Of a stretch of 37,148 bases of DNA, positions 32,455-37,148 are shown one piece after another. The stretch covers positions 1-37,148 of the forward strand of contig JAUSLA010000023.1 of assembly GCA_030646565.1 (NCBI GenBank), read 5' to 3'. Source of the DNA: a bacterium. Its GTDB lineage: Bacteria > Patescibacteriota > Minisyncoccia > Minisyncoccales > RBG-13-42-11. The position numbers and the translations under genes are program-made. The notes beneath the pieces were generated by a model that ran no database searches, was not told the origin of the DNA, and was given only the letters and a program-made list of their open reading frames with translations. The stretch's first letter is position 1. Every line of letters begins with the position of its first letter.

Positions 32455-32505
32455 TAATTTCAGGAGGTGGGTCATTGAAAACTGAATATCTCAAGGAGGA
32501 AGGCC

Positions 32506-33516
32506 GTGCCAAGGACATTTGACATCGACACGCTGGTGGATCTGGTAGTTAATAGGGCGAGAGTGGATACTACCGCGCCAGATCCCAATAATTTGCGAAA
32601 CGGCTGGCTTACGGACGCTTTGCTGACCCAAGCGATTGATGGGTTGGTAGTGGGCCAATATAATGAGCCAGCTGCTTACGCTGAAATCGGCCGAAAAGTT
32701 TTAGCTCAAGTTGGCAATTTGCCGGAGATAGCAGCGCTCGCGCAGTTAGCTATTTTCCGTGGCGAGCGGCTTTTGCCTCTTACCCTAGGGCGTGAACTGT
32801 CCGCGATTCTAATTATTAAAGAATTAGAGCATGGCATTGCGGCTTTGCCAGATGGCCCAAGGAAAATGCGTTGCAGATCACTTCTCCAGTATCACCAAGG
32901 CGTTTTTTATGACGCATGCGGCCGTTTCGCCCTAGCCGCCGAATTTCAATTACGGTCGGCGCAAGAGGCGAGTCGCTTCGATGATTTGTCTGGCATGGCA
33001 ATTGCTCTTTTTATGAATAAGATTTACTGTCTGAAAGATGCGTTACGTACAGGAGAGCCAATTGCTGAATCGATTTTTCCCGATATCGAGAGGGGTTTTG
33101 CGGCTCTTGTCACGACGATGCGTGGATTCATACTTGAGGTACAGTGGGCTGAAGCTAATGGCCCCGTGTACATGATAGAGGCGTGCATATGGCTTAATCG
33201 AATTCATCCCGATTGGAATGATTGGGTTGCGACAGCTCTGGCCGCAGCAGAAAAACTGGGAACATCGTGGGATCTTTGCGCAGAATTTGTTCGCGCGGTG
33301 GACATGGACAGGCGGGGAGATCCACTGGCTGAAGAGGCTTTGAATGCTGTTGCTGAAAGCAGTGATGCGAATGAAAGAAGAGCTGCAGCCCTTCTTATTC
33401 TCGCTCGCCGCGCTATGGACAAAGGACGAGCAGAGAAAGCAAGAGAGATTGTAGCTCGCATGCCGGAACAAGGAGCCCAGCATGTGATAGCTGTCGCTAA
33501 TCGTCGTGTAAAATAG
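32506..33516 (+). CDS. Hypothetical helical-repeat (TPR-like) protein, GTG start
   Basis: 336 aa, Ala/Leu-rich helical segments; SD AAGGAGGAA 6-7 nt upstream of the GTG; own promoter and terminator. Confidence 0.75.
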   Translation: MPRTFDIDTLVDLVVNRARVDTTAPDPNNLRNGWLTDALLTQAIDGLVVGQYNEPAAYAEIGRKVLAQVGNLPEIAALAQLAIFRGERLLPLTLGRELSAILIIKELEHGIAALPDGPRKMRCRSLLQYHQGVFYDACGRFALAAEFQLRSAQEASRFDDLSGMAIALFMNKIYCLKDALRTGEPIAESIFPDIERGFAALVTTMRGFILEVQWAEANGPVYMIEACIWLNRIHPDWNDWVATALAAAEKLGTSWDLCAEFVRAVDMDRRGDPLAEEALNAVAESSDANERRAAALLILARRAMDKGRAEKAREIVARMPEQGAQHVIAVANRRVK

Positions 33517-33536
33517 ACTAAATAAATATCATCCAA

Positions 33537-33588
33537 TGCGCCTTGCGGTTTCGCGAAAAACGAAATTACCGCAAGGTGCTTTTTTATA
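33537..33588 (+). terminator. Intrinsic terminator
   Basis: GCGCCTTGCGGTttcgcgaaaaacgaaattACCGCAAGGTGCTTTTTT. Confidence 0.9.
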
Positions 33589-33660
33589 AATTTAATCTCA
33601 CGACTTACCCTTGCTTTTATCAAAGCTTTTTTTGTGGTATTTTCAATAGGTTAAACTCGC

Positions 33661-35211
33661 ATGGATAATCAAGAAGTTATTTTAAGATTTGACAAAGTTT
33701 CTTTTAGCCACGGCCACAGCAAACCCATTTTAAATGAGGTCAGTTTTTCTATGAGGCGGGGATCAAAAATTACTTTAATGGGCCAGAACGGCGCGGGCAA
33801 AAGCACTATTTTCCATCTCATCATCGGCGTCTTGGAGCCTGATTCGGGCGCTATTCATCTTGGCGCCGGGCTTACTGTGGCCGCAGCCAAACAAATCATT
33901 CCCCGGGATCAGCTCCATCTTACCTTGAGGGAGTTCTTCCAGAACTGCTTTAAAGAAAAGATTTATGATATTGATCCTAGGATTGACGAGGTTTTGAAAG
34001 TGGTCAATATGTCGCCGAGTCCTGCGAAGCAGGGCGAATCGAAGAACTTACGTTCTTCTCTACCCTTCGTTGCTACTCGGGCAGGCAAAGATGAAGCAAA
34101 GCTTCATCGCCCAGCTGACCATGGCAGGTTGATTAAATCGTTTTCTGGCGGACAACAAGCCAGGCTGCTTTTGGCTTCAGCTATTATCCAAAACCCTGAT
34201 TTGTTGCTTTTAGACGAGCCGACTAATAATCTGGATAAGGAGGGGATCAGCCATTTGACGCAATTTCTGATTGATTATCAGAAAACCTGCATTGTTATTT
34301 CCCACGACGCTGATTTCCTGAATGCTTTTACCCATGGCGTTTTATATTTAGATATTTTCACCCGTAAAATTGAGCAATACACGGGAAATTATTTTGATTT
34401 ATTGGTTGAAATCGCGGCCAGAATCGAAAGGGAAAACAGGAAAAATGCGCAGTTAGCCAAGAGAATTTTAGAGAACAAAGAAAAGGTAAACTATTTTGCC
34501 CAAAAAGGAGGCAAGATGAGGCTGGTGGCGAAGAAAATGCGGGACCAAGCCAAAGAGATGGAAGAAGCCAAAGTTGACGTTAGGAAGGAGGATAAGACCA
34601 TCAGGCCTTTTACTATTCCTTGCCAGCAGAATATTGGCGGGGAAATTTTGAATATCACTTCTTTCTCGGTTGTGGAGAAACACAAGCTTGTAAAAAAAGA
34701 AGCCAAGATTTCTTTAAGGAAAAAAGAGCGCTTGCTTTTAGTTGGGCCCAATGGTATTGGCAAAACCACTTTGCTTGAATCTTTGGCTTCGGGTAAAGCC
34801 AAGGGCGCAAAAATCACTCCGGGCGTTAAGGTGGGATATTACCGTCAGGATTTTTCTACTCTTAACTTTGACGACACGGTCTATCAATCTCTAATTTCAG
34901 TAGCCGAGGATTCGTCTGAAGAGAGTATCCGTTCTCTGGCGGCCGGTTTTTTAATTACCGGCGACTTGATTTATTCGAAAATCGGCAGCTTGTCCGAAGG
35001 CCAAAAAGGTTTAGTGTCTTTAGTTAGGCTCGTGCTCCAAAAACCCGGCCTGCTTATTTTGGACGAGCCAACCAATCACATCAACTTCCGTCATTTACCG
35101 GTTATTGCAGACGCTTTGAATCAATACGATGGCGCCATGGTTTTGGTCAGCCATATGCCTGAATTCGTCGGGCAAATCAGGATCGATGAGATTCTTGATT
35201 TGAGCAAATAA
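33661..35211 (+). CDS. ABC-F family ATP-binding protein
   Basis: 516 aa; two ABC domains: GQNGAGKSTIFHLI / FSGGQQARLLLASAI / LLLLDEPTNNLD and GPNGIGKTTLLESL / LSEGQKGLVSLVRLVL / LLILDEPTNHI. Confidence 0.95.
   Translation: MDNQEVILRFDKVSFSHGHSKPILNEVSFSMRRGSKITLMGQNGAGKSTIFHLIIGVLEPDSGAIHLGAGLTVAAAKQIIPRDQLHLTLREFFQNCFKEKIYDIDPRIDEVLKVVNMSPSPAKQGESKNLRSSLPFVATRAGKDEAKLHRPADHGRLIKSFSGGQQARLLLASAIIQNPDLLLLDEPTNNLDKEGISHLTQFLIDYQKTCIVISHDADFLNAFTHGVLYLDIFTRKIEQYTGNYFDLLVEIAARIERENRKNAQLAKRILENKEKVNYFAQKGGKMRLVAKKMRDQAKEMEEAKVDVRKEDKTIRPFTIPCQQNIGGEILNITSFSVVEKHKLVKKEAKISLRKKERLLLVGPNGIGKTTLLESLASGKAKGAKITPGVKVGYYRQDFSTLNFDDTVYQSLISVAEDSSEESIRSLAAGFLITGDLIYSKIGSLSEGQKGLVSLVRLVLQKPGLLILDEPTNHINFRHLPVIADALNQYDGAMVLVSHMPEFVGQIRIDEILDLSK
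34012..34115 (+). repeat. Palindromic element inserted in frame in the ABC-F gene
   Basis: CCTGCgaaGCAGG, GAAGAACttacGTTCTTC, tacccttcgttgctactcgggc, GATGAAGCaaaGCTTCATC; encodes SPSPAKQGESKNLRSSLPFVATRAGKDEAKLHRPA. Confidence 0.88.
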
Positions 35212-35254
35212 GGGTGTTACATACTAAAGTCAGATGACCGAAGCGTATCAAAAA

Positions 35255-35279
35255 TGCCCATCGCTGGGCAGTTTTTGTT
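35255..35279 (+). terminator. Intrinsic terminator after the ABC-F gene
   Basis: TGCCCAtcgcTGGGCAGTTTTTGTTT. Confidence 0.8.
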
Positions 35280-35380
35280 TTAAATCATTTTGTTTCTCCC
35301 TTTAAAAGGAGTATATTAGATTAATAGATTTTAATTCGTATAAAACAGTTTTAAAAAGGATAGCGGGTTAATTTTTTATT

Positions 35381-37081
35381 ATGGGTAAGCCTAAAAAGAA
35401 AAGAGAGAAAACTAAAATAGGGGCTACAAAAGTTCTTTCAAGTTTGGGCCGACCAGAGAGCGGGAAAAAATTAAGCAGTGATAAAAAACTTATTTTGTCG
35501 CTTCAGGAGATTTCTCGACATCTTACCTCAGAGACTGATATTGCCGGCATATTAAGCAAAATGGCAGAAACTATCGGCAAAACTCTGGGAGCTAAATGGG
35601 TGAATTTCTGGGATTTTACTGCCGACAAAAAACATATCTACATTATTGCTGCTTATAAAATGCAAAAGCAATACATAGAGCATGTCAAGAATCGTCCATT
35701 AGAACTTGGGGAGGCCTGGATTGGCCGTGCTATGAAAACCGGAAAAGTATGGTGTACAAGCGACATGTTAACTGACCCCTTTTTACCGTCGGATTTCAAG
35801 GAAACTATCAAAAAACAAGGGAATCGGGGAATGTTATGCGCTCCGCTTTTGGTAAAAGATGAAGTTGTCGGCGGCGTTTGCATTTATTTTAGCAAACCCC
35901 ATCACTTTAGTGATTTTGAATTGCGTCTTGTTGATGTGGTTACCCATCAGGCGGCTACTGCCGTAGAAAACACCAAAATTTTCAGAGCTCTTCTTTCTGA
36001 AAAGAAAAAAAACGAGGTTATTGTGATGAGTCTTCACGACGGCCTCATTGTTTATGATCTCGATGGGAAAATAGTCGGCTTTAATCGCCGAGCCGAGGAA
36101 TTGCTTTGGGCGCGAAGAGCAGAAGTGATAAATAAATTGCCAAGCAGTCTTAATTTTAAAGCAAACAAATTTTTAAAAAATATTAAAGAAATTTCTTTAC
36201 TTTATCTTGTTTATTTTGAAAGCAGGGAATTCAAAATAAATGATCCCGAAAGGCGAGTTTTACAAATTACCCTTTTGCCGCTAAGAGATGAAAATGATCA
36301 GAAAACCGGTTCAATGATAGTTCTCCACGATATTACTTCGCAGAAAGAGAGCGAAGAACTAAAAAGCCAATTTGTTTCGATAGCCTCTCATCAGTTAAGA
36401 ACTCCTTTATCTGCTTTCAAATGGGCTTTGAATACGATTTTAAGAGAAGAATTTGGGCCAATCAGCGAAAAACAGAGAGAGATTATTAAAAATTGCTATA
36501 CTAAAAATGAAAATCTCATTGATCTTATCAGCGATCTTTTAGATGTTTCCCGGATTGAAGAGGGGAGATTTGGCTATTCTTTTGTTTCAGTTGATATCGA
36601 AAAATTTATCGCAATGATTAAACAAGTTATTCAAGATTTTTCTAACCAGATTGCTATTTCGCATTTCCGGTTTTCGTTTAAACAGCCGGAAAAAATATCC
36701 GGAAAGGTTAAGGTTGATCAAAAAAGAATTAAAATGGCGATCCAAAATATTCTTGACAATGCGTTAAAATATACAAAATCAGGCGGGTCTATAACGGTCT
36801 CCGTTGACATTGGAGAATCAAGCGTTATTCTAAACATATCTGACACAGGCATTGGCATTCCCGAAGACCAAAAGAAATATATTTTTACAAAATTTTTTCG
36901 GGGCCGCAATGCTGTTCTAGTGCAAGTTGAAGGGTCTGGTTTTGGGCTTTGGATTGCCAACGAAATTATCAAAAAACATAACGGCCGCATTCTCTTTGAA
37001 TCAAAAGAAAATGTTGGCAGTTCTTTTTCTGTTCAGCTCCCATTAGAAAAAATGCCAATCGCAGTAAAAAATATAACTTAG
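35381..37081 (+). CDS. Sensor histidine kinase with GAF and PAS domains
   Basis: 566 aa; GAF-like N-terminus, PAS-like middle, H-box SHQLRTPLSAFKWAL, N-box NILDNALKYTKSGGS, DTGIGIPEDQKKYIFTKFFRG, GSGFGLWIANEIIKKHNG. Confidence 0.93.
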   Translation: MGKPKKKREKTKIGATKVLSSLGRPESGKKLSSDKKLILSLQEISRHLTSETDIAGILSKMAETIGKTLGAKWVNFWDFTADKKHIYIIAAYKMQKQYIEHVKNRPLELGEAWIGRAMKTGKVWCTSDMLTDPFLPSDFKETIKKQGNRGMLCAPLLVKDEVVGGVCIYFSKPHHFSDFELRLVDVVTHQAATAVENTKIFRALLSEKKKNEVIVMSLHDGLIVYDLDGKIVGFNRRAEELLWARRAEVINKLPSSLNFKANKFLKNIKEISLLYLVYFESREFKINDPERRVLQITLLPLRDENDQKTGSMIVLHDITSQKESEELKSQFVSIASHQLRTPLSAFKWALNTILREEFGPISEKQREIIKNCYTKNENLIDLISDLLDVSRIEEGRFGYSFVSVDIEKFIAMIKQVIQDFSNQIAISHFRFSFKQPEKISGKVKVDQKRIKMAIQNILDNALKYTKSGGSITVSVDIGESSVILNISDTGIGIPEDQKKYIFTKFFRGRNAVLVQVEGSGFGLWIANEIIKKHNGRILFESKENVGSSFSVQLPLEKMPIAVKNIT

Positions 37082-37089
37082 ACAAAAAT

Positions 37090-37148
37090 ATGAAGCTTCA
37101 AAACAAAAAAATTGCGATTTTTTTGCTAATTATTGTTGCTCTCGGAGG
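37090..37148 (+). CDS. Start of a secreted/membrane protein (3' truncated)
   Basis: MKLQNKKIAIFLLIIVALG..., signal-peptide-like N-terminus. Confidence 0.6.
   Translation, partial: MKLQNKKIAIFLLIIVALG

Overview
This 37 kb window is a gene-dense, AT-rich bacterial chromosome segment. Its style suggests Patescibacteria/CPR, probably Parcubacteria-like; that is inferred from reduced genes, the gene set and PAFAEASAGK-type repeat peptides, and was not verified. Housekeeping genes: secA, secD-secF, pgk, a RecJ-like DHH exonuclease, RNase HI, rnpB (minus strand), murJ, lepA, a ftsB-like gene, prfB with an intact +1 programmed frameshift, ftsE-ftsX, engB, and tRNA-Gly(CCC), tRNA-Thr(CGT) and tRNA-Gln(CTG). 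Accessory genes: an AbiEi/AbiEii-like pair, a nucleotidyltransferase plus small-protein pair, HicB/HicA, a VirD4/TraD-like ATPase, a sigma-region-4/HARE-HTH-like protein, an ABC-F ATPase and an orphan GAF/PAS histidine kinase. The most striking feature is a dense family of modular palindromic elements. The core hairpin has a fixed 9+3+9 nt geometry and is usually followed by a second hairpin ending in YTYGGTA. The stem sequences differ between copies but pairing is preserved by paired changes. Copies abut start codons, lie in frame inside secA, the RecJ-like gene, the ABC-F gene and the VirD4-like gene, separate hicB from hicA, appear to break a small coiled-coil gene, and resemble peripheral helices of RNase P RNA. 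Further candidates are a stand-alone structured RNA with a near-consensus promoter, a 45-aa four-Cys protein missed by the ORF track, and several apparently leaderless promoters.
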